Part shown: positions 8,579-17,171 of the stretch, in pieces
Numbering within the stretch: position 1 is the stretch's first letter
Layout: every line of letters begins with the position of its first letter
Source: JAVDCA01 sp035293985
GTDB taxonomy: Bacteria > Pseudomonadota > Alphaproteobacteria > Rhizobiales > Xanthobacteraceae
Length of the DNA: 64,000 nt
Assembly: GCA_035293985.1 (NCBI GenBank)
Contig: DATGLS010000015.1
Location: 186,001 to 250,000 of the forward strand
Direction of reading: 5' to 3'
Translations under genes and position numbers: made by a program
The notes under the pieces: generated by a model
Seen by the model: the letters and a program-made list of their open reading frames with translations, nothing else
Databases searched by the model: none
What the model was told of the DNA's origin: nothing

Positions 8579-10678
8579 TTACCCCGCCCGCAATAGCCTG
8601 ATCGCCTCATCCCGCTCGAACAGATAGAGCAGTGCCCGCAGCGCCTCGCCGCGCTCGCTTGTCAGCTCGGGATCGCGCGCGAGCGTCAGCGCGGCATCGT
8701 CGCGCGCGACCTGCAGCAACTCGCGATGGCTCTCGATGCGCGCGACACGGAAGCCGGGCTCGCCGCTCTGACGGGTGCCGAGCACGTCGCCTTCGCCGCG
8801 CAGCTTGAGGTCCTCCTCGGCGATGCGGAAGCCGTCCTCGGTGTCGCGCATGACGCCGAGGCGGGCCTTGGCGGTCTCACCGAGCGGCGCGCGGTAGAGC
8901 AGGAGGCAGGTCGACCGCTCGGCGCCGCGGCCGATGCGGCCGCGCAGTTGGTGCAGCTGGGCGAGGCCGAACCGCTCGGCATGCTCGATCACCATCACGG
9001 TCGCGGCCGGCACGTCGACGCCGACCTCGATCACCGTGGTGGCGACGAGGAGGCGCGTCTCGCCCGCCGCGAAGCTTTCCATGGCGCGGTCCTTGTCGGC
9101 GCCCTTCATCTGGCCGTGCACGAGGCCGACCAGCTCGCCGAAGCGCTCCTTGAGCGACACAAAGCGGTCCTGCGCGGCGGCGAGGTCGCTGGTCTCCGAT
9201 TCCTCGACCAGCGGACAGACCCAGTAGACGCGCCGGCCCTCGTCGATGGCGCGACCGACCGCGGTGACCACCTCGTTGATGCGGCCGAGCGGGACCGCAC
9301 GGGTATCGATCGGCTTACGGCCGGCCGGTTTCTCGCGCAGCTCGGAGACATCCATGTCGCCGAAGAAGGTGAGCACCAAGGTGCGCGGGATCGGCGTCGC
9401 GGTCATCACCAGCATGTCGACGGCCTCGCCCTTGGCCGCCAAAGCGAGACGCTGGTGCACGCCGAAACGGTGCTGCTCGTCGACGACCGCGAGCGCGAGA
9501 TCGCGGAACTCGACGGCCTCCTGAAACAGCGCGTGGGTACCGACCAGAAGATCAATCTCGCCGGCAACGAGGCGGGCGAGCAGTTCGTTGCGGGGGCCGC
9601 CGCGCTCGCGCCCGGTCAGCAGCGCGACCCGCAGGCCGACGGCCTCGGCGATCGGTGCGATGGTGGCGAGGTGCTGGCGCGCGAGGATCTCGGTCGGTGC
9701 CATCAGGGCGGCCTGGCGGCCGGCCTCGATCACGATCGCGGCGGCGAGCAGGGCGACGACTGTCTTGCCGGAGCCGACATCGCCCTGCAGCAGGCGCAGC
9801 ATGCGGTGGGGCGCGGCGAGATCCACAGCGATGTCGGTCACCGCGCGCTCCTGCGAGGCGGTGAGCCGATAGGGCAGGGCCGTAATGATCTTTTTGCGCA
9901 ATTTTCCGTCGCCGGACGTGCGGCGGCCGCTGATGCGGCGCAGATGTGCGCGGGTGAGCGCCAGCGCGAGCTGGCCGGCGAGCAGCTCGTCGTAGGCGAG
10001 GCGCGACCAGCCGGGTGAGTTCGGCAAAAGATCCGTCGGGTTTTCCGGCCGATGCAGCCGGCGCAAGGCATCGCCGAAGCCGGGAGATCTCGTCTTCGCC
10101 AGATGGGCCGGATCCTGCCACTCTGGCAGCTCCGGCAGCCGGTCGAGCGCACCCTCGATGGCGCGGCGCAGCTGGTTGGCATAAAGGCCTTCGGTGAGAG
10201 GGTAGGTGGGCTCGATCAGCGGCAGCTTGGCGAGCCCGGCCTCATCGACCACCCGGTCGGGGTGCACCATCTGCAGCATGCCGTCGTAGAGCGCGGTGGT
10301 GCCCGAGACGTAGCGGACCTCGCCGACCGGCAGCAGCTTGGCGATGTAGTCGGTGTGGGCGCTGAAGAAGGTGATGACGAGGCTGCCGGTGTCATCGCTC
10401 GCATAGACCAGATAAGGCGCGCGGCTACGTCCGGGCGGTGGCGCGCGATGGCGGTCGATGGTCACCGCCACGGTGACGACCGTGCCGGGCTCGACGTCGC
10501 GCAGCTTCGGTCGCGCACGGCGATCGACGGACCCGGTTGGCAGGTGGAACAAGAGATCGACGACGCGCGCGCCGTCGTCGCGGCCGGTCAGGCGCGCGAG
10601 CAACTTGCCGACCTTCGGGCCCACGCCCGGAAGGGTGGTGACTGAGGCAAACAGTGGGTTGAGTAGAGCAGGGCGCAT
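8579..10678 (-). CDS. recG: ATP-dependent DNA helicase RecG
   Basis: A 699-residue superfamily 2 helicase that remodels stalled forks and Holliday junctions. The N-terminal wedge/OB region spans about 1-255. Walker A is at 299-306 (GDVGSGKT), the DEQH box at 400-403, followed by TATPIPRTL and the helicase C domain with QLRGRIGRG. The C-terminal TRG-type segment (GTRQSGEPGF) is present. Length is normal for the family. The ATG at 10678 is followed by a conserved-looking RecG start (PLFASVTTLPGVGPKV). It is divergent from sdhE and mfd, the usual alphaproteobacterial arrangement. Confidence 0.96.
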   Translation of the reverse strand: MRPALLNPLFASVTTLPGVGPKVGKLLARLTGRDDGARVVDLLFHLPTGSVDRRARPKLRDVEPGTVVTVAVTIDRHRAPPPGRSRAPYLVYASDDTGSLVITFFSAHTDYIAKLLPVGEVRYVSGTTALYDGMLQMVHPDRVVDEAGLAKLPLIEPTYPLTEGLYANQLRRAIEGALDRLPELPEWQDPAHLAKTRSPGFGDALRRLHRPENPTDLLPNSPGWSRLAYDELLAGQLALALTRAHLRRISGRRTSGDGKLRKKIITALPYRLTASQERAVTDIAVDLAAPHRMLRLLQGDVGSGKTVVALLAAAIVIEAGRQAALMAPTEILARQHLATIAPIAEAVGLRVALLTGRERGGPRNELLARLVAGEIDLLVGTHALFQEAVEFRDLALAVVDEQHRFGVHQRLALAAKGEAVDMLVMTATPIPRTLVLTFFGDMDVSELREKPAGRKPIDTRAVPLGRINEVVTAVGRAIDEGRRVYWVCPLVEESETSDLAAAQDRFVSLKERFGELVGLVHGQMKGADKDRAMESFAAGETRLLVATTVIEVGVDVPAATVMVIEHAERFGLAQLHQLRGRIGRGAERSTCLLLYRAPLGETAKARLGVMRDTEDGFRIAEEDLKLRGEGDVLGTRQSGEPGFRVARIESHRELLQVARDDAALTLARDPELTSERGEALRALLYLFERDEAIRLLRAG

Positions 10679-10699
10679 GCGGTGCCGCTTACACGGTCA

Positions 10700-10785
10700 A
10701 TGCCCGAGCTTGTCCCGGGCATCCACGTCTCGTCCGTCGCGCAAAGTGGAAGACGTGGATGGCCGGGACAAGCCCGGCCACGACG
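10700..10785. repeat. long inverted repeat (GCTTGTCCCGGGCATCCACGT type), copy 1
   Basis: The segment starting GCTTGTCCCGGGCATCCACG near 10708 pairs with its complement ending near 10772 (AGACGTGGATGGCCGGGACA), giving a stem of about 23 bp with a single mismatch around a loop of about 20 bases. The sequence is of a type repeated many times in Bradyrhizobium-like genomes. It lies in the divergent recG-sdhE intergenic region, 22 bases upstream of recG. A shorter relative is at 22268. Confidence 0.75.
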
Positions 10786-10876
10786 AAAACTGGCGTCGTG
10801 ACCCTGACTTCGGACCTTCGCGACGTTATATGAACATCGCCCGGCCCGTCCGGGCTTTTGGCGTTTGGAGGCAGCG

Positions 10877-11164
10877 GTGACCGGAATCACGCGATCGAGC
10901 GAAGGGTTGGATGCCCGCCGGCGGCGGTTGCTCTATCGCGCGTGGCACCGCGGGACGCGGGAAATGGATTTGATCATGGGGCGTTTTGCCGATGCGTTGA
11001 TCGGCACGCTGACGGAAGGCGAGATCGCCGAGTTCGAGCGGCTGTCCGATGAGCCGGAACCCGATCTCTATGCCTGGATCACCGGCGATCGGCCGGTGCC
11101 GGCCGACTGCGACACCGCCCTGTTCCGCAAGTTGCGCAGCTTTGCGCGGGACGGCCGTAAATGA
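10877..11164 (+). CDS. sdhE: FAD assembly factor SdhE
   Basis: A 95-residue member of the SdhE/YgfY/SDHAF2 family (DUF339), a small helical protein that helps attach FAD covalently to the succinate dehydrogenase flavoprotein. The RGxxE signature is present in RAWHRGTREMDLIMGRF. I chose the GTG at 10877 because GGAGG lies just upstream with a 5-base gap, and homologues begin at the same point; a TTG at 10865 in the same frame would overlap that Shine-Dalgarno sequence. The stop overlaps the mfd start (ATGA), so the two are translationally coupled. Confidence 0.92.
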   Translation: MTGITRSSEGLDARRRRLLYRAWHRGTREMDLIMGRFADALIGTLTEGEIAEFERLSDEPEPDLYAWITGDRPVPADCDTALFRKLRSFARDGRK

Positions 11165-14100
11165 ACATTCTGTCGCGCTCGCCGATCGAGGGCCTCCGGC
11201 CCGGCCGGCCGCTGACGCTCGCGAGCGTCGCCGATGGCGCCGAGGGGCTGGTGCTGTCCGATCTCGCGCGCGCGATCGCGGCCGGGCCGCAGGCGCCCGC
11301 GACCAGCCTCGTGGTGGTCTGCCGCGACGGTCAGCGCCTGGCGCAGCTCGCCCGCGCGCTCGCGTTCTTCGCGCCCGACATCAGCGTGCTCGAGTTCCCG
11401 GCGTGGGACTGCCAGCCCTACGACCGGGTCTCGCCGCATGCGGGCTTCGTCGCGCAGCGTATGATCACGCTGGCGCGCCTCGCGCGGCTCAAGGGCCGTG
11501 AGGGCGCCTCGATCCTGCTCACGACCGTCAATGCGGCGCTGCAGCGCGTGCCCGCGAAGGCGCTGCTCGCCTCGCAAACGCTCGCCGCCGCGCCCGGCAA
11601 CATGCTCGCCATGGACGGGATCGTGAAATGGCTCGATCTCAACGGCTTCATCCGCGCCTCGACGGTGCGCGAGCCGGGCGACTATGCGGTGCGCGGCGGC
11701 ATTCTCGACCTGTTCGCGCCCGGCATGGCCGAGCCGGTGCGGCTCGACTTCTTCGGCGATACGCTCGAGTCGATCCGCTCGTTCGATCCGGAGACGCAGC
11801 GCACCACCGACCAGCTGCGCGCGCTCGATCTCGTGCCGGTGGCCGAGTTCCAGCTCACCAGCGACACTATCCGCCGTTTCCGCCGCGGCTATGTCGAGGC
11901 GTTCGGTGCGGCGAAGAGCGATGACCTGCTCTACCAGGCCGTCAGCGAGGGCCGCCGCTATCCCGGCATGGAGCACTGGCTTCCGCTGTTTCATCCGAGC
12001 CTCGACACGCTGCTCGACTACGTGCCGGGCAGTGTGATCGCGCTCGAGCCGCTGGTCGAGGATGCGGTGCGCGAGCGGCTCGCCCAGATCGCGGACTACT
12101 ACGAGGCGCGTCGCCAAGCGCTCGACCAGGATGGGGGTGGCCCGCCCTATCTGCCGCTACCGCCCGAGCGGCTCTATTTCACCGAGACCCAATGGCAGCA
12201 GCGGCTCGACGCGGGCCGGCTCGTGCGCGTGACGCCGTTTGCGTCACCGGATGCAAGCGGCAGTGCGCTCGAAACCGGCACGCGGGCCGGGCGGAATTTC
12301 GCGCCCGAACGCCAACAGCAGGACGGCAACGTGTTCGATGCACTGCGGGAGCATGTGGAGGCGCTGCAAGGGGCGGGCAAGCGCGTCACCATCGCGCTGT
12401 GGAGCGACGGCGCGCGCGATCGCATGAGCCATGTGCTGAGCGAGCACCGCATCTTCAACCTCGTCAACGTCGCCGACTGGCGCGACGCACAAGCGCGGCC
12501 GCGCCCCGAGGTCGCGCTCGCAGTGCTCGGCCTCGAGGCGGGCTTCGAGACCGCCGATGCCGCGGTCATCGCCGAGCAGGACATCCTGGGCGATCGGCTG
12601 GTGCGGCCGCGCAAGGCGGCGAAGCGCGCCGATAATTTCATCGCCGAGGTCACGAGTCTCACGACCGGCGACCTCGTGGTGCACGTCGACCATGGCATCG
12701 GCCGCTTCGTCGGGCTGCAGACAATTCAAGCGGCGGGTGCCCCGCACGACTGCCTGGAGATCCACTACGCCGGCAAGGACAAGCTGTATCTGCCGGTCGA
12801 GAACATCGAGCTCCTGTCGCGGTATGGGTCGGAGGACACCGCGGTCGAGCTCGACCGGCTCGGCGGCGTGGCCTGGCAGACGCGCAAGGCGCGGATGAAG
12901 AACCGCATTCGCGAGATGGCGGGCGAGCTGATCAAGATCGCGGCCGAGCGCCAGCTGCGCGAGGCGCCGAAGTTCACGGTGGAGACCGGTGCCTATGACG
13001 AGTTCTGTGCCGGATTTCCCTACGCCGAGACCGAAGATCAGCTCACCGCCATCAATGCGGTGCTCGCCGACCTCGCGTCCGGACGGCCGATGGACCGCCT
13101 GATCTGCGGCGACGTCGGTTTCGGCAAGACCGAGGTCGCGCTACGCGCCGCCTTCGTCGCCGCCATGTCGGGCAAGCAGGTTGCCGTCGTGGTGCCGACG
13201 ACGCTTTTGGCGCGCCAGCACTTCAAGACGTTCACGGCCCGCTTCAAGGGATTTCCGGTCAAGCTCGCGCAGGCTTCGCGGCTCGTGCCGGCGCCCGACC
13301 TCGCCAAGGTGCGCGCCGGCCTCGCCGACGGGACGATCGACATCGTGGTCGGCACCCATGCGCTGCTCGGTAAGAACATCAGGTTCAAGGACCTCGGGCT
13401 GATCGTGGTCGACGAGGAGCAGCATTTCGGCGTCGGCCACAAGGAGCGGCTGAAAACCCTGCGCGCCGAGGTGCACGTGCTCACGCTCACCGCGACGCCG
13501 ATTCCGCGCACGCTGCAACTGGCGCTCACCGGCGTGCGCGAGCTCTCGATCATCGCGTCGCCGCCGGTCGATCGCCTTGCGGTGCGCACCTTCGTGTCAC
13601 CGTTCGATCCGCTGTCGGTGCGCGAGGCGGTGCTGCGCGAGCGATATCGCGGCGGGCAGACGTTCTACGTGTGCCCGCGCATCGAGGATCTCGGCGAGGC
13701 CAAGGCGTTCCTCGAGCAGAATATCCCCGAGGCAAAGGTCGCAACCGCGCACGGGCAGATGGCGCCGACCGTGCTCGAGGACGTGATGTCGGCCTTCTAT
13801 GACGGCAAGTACGACATCCTGCTCTCGACCGCGATCGTCGAGTCGGGTCTCGACATCCCGACCGCCAACACGCTGGTCGTGCACCGCGCCGACCGCTTCG
13901 GCCTCGCCCAGCTCTACCAGCTGCGCGGACGCGTCGGGCGCTCGAAGGCGCGCGCCTTCGCGCTGCTGACGCTCCCGGTCAACCGCAAGATCACGCCGCA
14001 AGCGGAGCGGCGGCTCACCGTGCTGCAATCGCTCGATACCCTCGGCGCCGGCTTCCAGCTCGCCTCGCATGACCTCGACATCCGCGGCGCCGGCAACCTC

Positions 14101-14679
14101 TTGGGCGAGGAGCAATCCGGCCACATCAAGGAAGTCGGCTACGAGCTCTACCAGCAGATGCTGCAGGAGGCGGTCGCGAGCCTCAAGGCCGGCATTGCCG
14201 AGCCGGTGGCCGATCGCTGGTCGCCACAGATCACCATCGGCATGCCGGTGCTGATCCCGGAGGACTATGTGGCGGATCTATCGGTGCGCCTCGCGCTCTA
14301 CCGAAGGCTCGCCGATCTCGACCACGAGCACGACATCGACAGCTTCGCGGCCGAATTGGTCGACCGCTTCGGCGCGCTGCCCGAGGAGGTCAAGTATCTG
14401 CTCGACACCGTGAAGATCAAAGCCCTGTGCCGGCGCGCCAACGTGGCCAAGATCGACACCGGCCCGAAGGGAGCCGTGATCTCATTCCGCGACGACCGCT
14501 TCGCCAATCCGGAGGGGCTGGTGCGCTACATTCGTGACCAGGGCCCGGCAGCGCGCGTGCGCCCCGACATGAAGGTGGTGCTGTTCGAGGACTGGGAGCA
14601 GCCCGAGCAGCGGCTGCGGGGGACGGAGAAGATCCTGCGCGACCTGGTGCGGATCGCGGGGCGCGCGAAAGCCGCGTAG
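11161..14679 (+). CDS. mfd: transcription-repair coupling factor Mfd
   Basis: A 1172-residue DNA translocase that removes stalled RNA polymerase from damaged DNA and recruits UvrA. The N-terminal UvrB-like region includes FPAWDCQPYDRVSPH. A CarD-like RNA polymerase interaction domain follows around 495-560 (GDLVVHVDHGIGRFVGLQ). The motor has Walker A near 650 (GDVGFGKTEVA), DEEQHFGV near 750 and TATPIPRTL, then QLRGRVGRS and the TRG motif region; the C-terminal D7 domain is present. Length is standard. It overlaps sdhE by 4 bases. Its TAG stop lies at the edge of a palindromic repeat. Confidence 0.96.
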   Translation: MNILSRSPIEGLRPGRPLTLASVADGAEGLVLSDLARAIAAGPQAPATSLVVVCRDGQRLAQLARALAFFAPDISVLEFPAWDCQPYDRVSPHAGFVAQRMITLARLARLKGREGASILLTTVNAALQRVPAKALLASQTLAAAPGNMLAMDGIVKWLDLNGFIRASTVREPGDYAVRGGILDLFAPGMAEPVRLDFFGDTLESIRSFDPETQRTTDQLRALDLVPVAEFQLTSDTIRRFRRGYVEAFGAAKSDDLLYQAVSEGRRYPGMEHWLPLFHPSLDTLLDYVPGSVIALEPLVEDAVRERLAQIADYYEARRQALDQDGGGPPYLPLPPERLYFTETQWQQRLDAGRLVRVTPFASPDASGSALETGTRAGRNFAPERQQQDGNVFDALREHVEALQGAGKRVTIALWSDGARDRMSHVLSEHRIFNLVNVADWRDAQARPRPEVALAVLGLEAGFETADAAVIAEQDILGDRLVRPRKAAKRADNFIAEVTSLTTGDLVVHVDHGIGRFVGLQTIQAAGAPHDCLEIHYAGKDKLYLPVENIELLSRYGSEDTAVELDRLGGVAWQTRKARMKNRIREMAGELIKIAAERQLREAPKFTVETGAYDEFCAGFPYAETEDQLTAINAVLADLASGRPMDRLICGDVGFGKTEVALRAAFVAAMSGKQVAVVVPTTLLARQHFKTFTARFKGFPVKLAQASRLVPAPDLAKVRAGLADGTIDIVVGTHALLGKNIRFKDLGLIVVDEEQHFGVGHKERLKTLRAEVHVLTLTATPIPRTLQLALTGVRELSIIASPPVDRLAVRTFVSPFDPLSVREAVLRERYRGGQTFYVCPRIEDLGEAKAFLEQNIPEAKVATAHGQMAPTVLEDVMSAFYDGKYDILLSTAIVESGLDIPTANTLVVHRADRFGLAQLYQLRGRVGRSKARAFALLTLPVNRKITPQAERRLTVLQSLDTLGAGFQLASHDLDIRGAGNLLGEEQSGHIKEVGYELYQQMLQEAVASLKAGIAEPVADRWSPQITIGMPVLIPEDYVADLSVRLALYRRLADLDHEHDIDSFAAELVDRFGALPEEVKYLLDTVKIKALCRRANVAKIDTGPKGAVISFRDDRFANPEGLVRYIRDQGPAARVRPDMKVVLFEDWEQPEQRLRGTEKILRDLVRIAGRAKAA

Positions 14680-14800
14680 GTGGGCAAAATCGCCCAAAAC
14701 ACTCCGTCCACTTTCGATGTATCGCGGGGCGATTTTGCCCACGCGCGGATCGGCGATTGGAAACGCGTGGGCAACGGCGAGGCCGCCGTTGCCCACCCTA
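14677..14800. repeat. double-hairpin palindromic repeat (GTGGGCAAAATCGCCC type)
   Basis: Two perfect stems: GTGGGCAAAATCGCCC (14680-14695) with GGGCGATTTTGCCCAC (14727-14742), and GTGGGCAACGGCG (14767-14779) with CGCCGTTGCCCAC (14784-14796) around a 4-base loop. Both ends carry the same outward TAGG(T)GTGGGC-like edge. The left edge contains the mfd TAG stop and the right edge contains, on the minus strand, the TAG that ends the hydrolase remnant. It resembles a known Bradyrhizobium-type intergenic repeat and could work as a bidirectional 3' structure. Confidence 0.75.
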
Positions 14801-15079
14801 CGCAGGCTTTAACACCGAACCCAATCTCATCGCGACCGCCCGCAGCACGCCGCACTGATCGAGATAGGCCGGCAGCTGGCGCGTGGTGCGGTCGTGACGG
14901 AAAAAGCCCGGGATCGCGAGCACCACGTGGCCATTGCCGGGCGGCACATCGGCATGGCTGGGCAGGGGCGGGAAGTAGGTCAGATGCGAGTAGGTCTCAC
15001 GAAAGACGGCGGCCGTCGGACCGCGCCGGTGCGATCGAAAATGGCAGACGCGTGCATCCGCTCTGCATGAAAGCGACTC
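14798..15079 (-). pseudogene. N-terminal remnant of an alpha/beta hydrolase
   Basis: A 93-codon open stretch without an in-frame start. Its middle reads AAVFRETYSHLTYFPPLP, then GNGHVVLAIPGFFRHDRTTR and QLPAYLDQCG, like the first strand and oxyanion region of a lipase-like alpha/beta hydrolase seen in rhizobia. After about 15 further codons it ends in a TAG contributed by the palindromic repeat, so the catalytic Ser, Asp and His part is gone. The upstream TAG that closes this frame at 15080-15082 is the stop codon of the adjacent thiol oxidoreductase gene. I read it as a truncated gene; the family call is from memory. Confidence 0.55.
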
Positions 15080-15772
15080 CTACGCGGTCGCTACGCCCGT
15101 GGTCTCAGCCTCGCGCTTCTTCTGCTGCTCGGCGACCGCGCGCTCCATTGCGGCGGCCAGATACTCCGGCGATTGCGCGCCCGACACCGCGAGCAGGCCG
15201 CCGAAGATGAACATGGGCACGCCGTCGATGCCGGCCGCCTTGGCGGACTCGGCGGCGCGCGTCACGGTGTCGACGTCGGTGTCGCTCGCCAGAAGCTCCC
15301 GCGTGCGCGCCGGATCGAGGCCGCAATCGGCCGCAGCGTTCACCAACACCTCGCGGTCGGTGAGGTCGGCGCCTTCGGTGAAGTAAAGCGACATCAGGCG
15401 CTGCTTCATGCGCGGGGCGTTGCCATGCTGGTCCGCCCAATAAATGAGGCGGTGGCAATCGATCGTGTTGGGTTGGCGTTGGATCTTCTCGGGCGAATAG
15501 GTGAGGCCTTCACCCGCCGCAACCGCGACGATGCGCTTGGCGTTGTGGTTGTAGCGGTCGACCGAGCCGAACTTGGTGGTGAGATACTCGGTGCGGCTGA
15601 CGCCCTCGCGCGGCACCCAGTCGTTGAGGAAGTAGGGCCTGAAATGCACCTCGACGGACAGGTCGGGCCGCGATGCGATCGCCTTTTCGAGGCGGCGTTT
15701 GCCGATGAAGCACCACGGGCAGACGACGTCGGAGACGACGTCGATCCTGAGCGGTTCCTTGGTGTCCGTCAT
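15080..15772 (-). CDS. DsbA-family (FrnE-like) thiol oxidoreductase
   Basis: A 230-residue thioredoxin-fold protein of the DsbA/FrnE/2-hydroxychromene isomerase group. The redox motif CPWC is at residues 18-21 (SDVVCPWCFIG), followed by the large helical insertion and the cis-proline loop GVPMFIFGG near 180. No signal peptide is present, so it is cytoplasmic, as for FrnE. The start at 15772 was chosen because the conserved strand begins directly after it (RIDVVSD); the frame upstream is compositionally different. It is 43 bases downstream of the degenerate GGDEF gene and may share its transcript. The in vivo substrate is unknown. Confidence 0.85.
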   Translation of the reverse strand: MTDTKEPLRIDVVSDVVCPWCFIGKRRLEKAIASRPDLSVEVHFRPYFLNDWVPREGVSRTEYLTTKFGSVDRYNHNAKRIVAVAAGEGLTYSPEKIQRQPNTIDCHRLIYWADQHGNAPRMKQRLMSLYFTEGADLTDREVLVNAAADCGLDPARTRELLASDTDVDTVTRAAESAKAAGIDGVPMFIFGGLLAVSGAQSPEYLAAAMERAVAEQQKKREAETTGVATA

Positions 15773-15815
15773 GGGCGCGCTCCGTTGGCCTGGAACGCCA
15801 AAGATAAGCGCGCGC

Positions 15816-17087
15816 CTACTGCGCCGCAACCGCGACCGGCTCGGACACCCGGGCGAGCAGGGTCTCGACGGTGTCGTTCGACTTGAGCGATGCGAGCGTG
15901 ATGGTCGGGTCGACCCGCACCGGCTTGCCATCGTCGCCTTCGGCCGAGAGCATGGTGTGGCGCAGCACATTGGCGATGCGGCGCGCCACCACGTGGGCGC
16001 TGCGTAGCGCGGTCTCCGAGAAGGCGAGCAGGATCGACCCGTCGCTCGCCCGGCACGCGAAATCGGCGCTGCGCACCAGGCGGCTCACCAGCCGCGCCGC
16101 GTCCATGTTGACGCGGCGGTCGACCGGGATCGGGAACGTGAAGCGCGCGAGCGTCATGGCGTTGCCTCGCACCTTGGCTTCCTCGACGGCGCGGTTGAGA
16201 TCGCGCAGGAAGGCCGTGACGGTAAAGAGGCCGGTCTCCGGGTCGAGCATGCCCTTGGCCTCGAGGGCGGTGAGCTGGCGCTGCAGGCGCGCCTCGAAGG
16301 CGTGCTGGCGCACCAGCGGCAGGATTCGCTCGACGATCGTCGCGGGATCGCCGCCGACGGGCTCGAGGTTGGGCAGCTTGCCGGCGTTGATCGCGGCCGG
16401 CAGATCCGGCAGGAGCGCGATCGGAATGTCGCGGAAGCGCGTGTCCTCGCCGAGCACGGTGAGAAACGCCTCGACGGTGCGCGGGTTGAACCCTTCGCCG
16501 ATCACGATGCCGTCGACGTCGCGGGCGTTGAGATATTTCGCGGCGGTCTCGACGCTGAGCGCGCCGATCAGGCCGACGCGCTCACCGACCGCGGTCGAAA
16601 GCGCCGGATAGCCGCGGCCCCGTCCGGTGACGATCACGGTCGCATCTTCGATCGGGTCGGTCGTGGCCATGACGGGGAGGTCGTCGCACTCGGGCGCGAG
16701 CGCGGCCGAGCGGCGCAGCTCGGTCGTATGCAGGGTGCGCACCCGCAGCGCCGAGGCGAGGCGCACGGCGATGCGCGCCGGCGACGCATTGACGGCAACC
16801 GGCAGCGCGCCAAGGAGCGGAGGCGAAGCCGCATCGCCCACGCGGGCGACGACTGGGAGATAGGTGTCACCGGCTTGCTCGATCGCGTTGCCCAGAGCGG
16901 CCATATCGTTGGGCGATTTCGCTGGGCCCGCCACCACGACCGCGGATGGCTCGATACGGGCGATCGCGTTGGGGGCGTCGCGCCAGGAGGCCTCGACGAC
17001 CGGGAAGGCGCCCTCGGCCGCCAGCGCGGCCACGAGATCGGCATCCTTTTGATCGGTGACGACGACGATCGGACCCTGCAACGACAT
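15816..17087 (-). CDS. protein with response-regulator-like region and degenerate GGDEF domain
   Basis: About 423 residues from the ATG at 17087 (a GTG at 17132 in frame is possible). The N-terminal 250 residues look like one or two receiver-like Rossmann domains (GPIVVVTDQKDADLVAAL; DVDGIVIGEGFNPRTVEAF; DIPIALLPDLP). The last 170 resemble a GGDEF fold (LTALEAKGMLDPETGLFTVTAF, where active cyclases have TDxLTGL), but the signature position reads CRASDGSILLAFSE, without GGDEF, so cyclase activity is unlikely. It may bind c-di-GMP or act by protein contact. Its neighbour upstream is a degenerate adenylate-forming enzyme, 84 bases away. Confidence 0.7.
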   Translation of the reverse strand: MSLQGPIVVVTDQKDADLVAALAAEGAFPVVEASWRDAPNAIARIEPSAVVVAGPAKSPNDMAALGNAIEQAGDTYLPVVARVGDAASPPLLGALPVAVNASPARIAVRLASALRVRTLHTTELRRSAALAPECDDLPVMATTDPIEDATVIVTGRGRGYPALSTAVGERVGLIGALSVETAAKYLNARDVDGIVIGEGFNPRTVEAFLTVLGEDTRFRDIPIALLPDLPAAINAGKLPNLEPVGGDPATIVERILPLVRQHAFEARLQRQLTALEAKGMLDPETGLFTVTAFLRDLNRAVEEAKVRGNAMTLARFTFPIPVDRRVNMDAARLVSRLVRSADFACRASDGSILLAFSETALRSAHVVARRIANVLRHTMLSAEGDDGKPVRVDPTITLASLKSNDTVETLLARVSEPVAVAAQ

Positions 17088-17171
17088 CGGAGCCACGCGG
17101 TTGGTGACGAGCGCAAAAGAGAAGCGTGCCACCCTAGGCGAACGCCATTAACGTCTCGTCAATGACCGGCG

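Noticed and set aside
15080..15082. Readthrough fusion of the thiol oxidoreductase into the hydrolase remnant
   Set aside because: The frames match, but there is one chance in three of that, the oxidoreductase is full length at its stop, and the following residues are not hydrolase-like at once.
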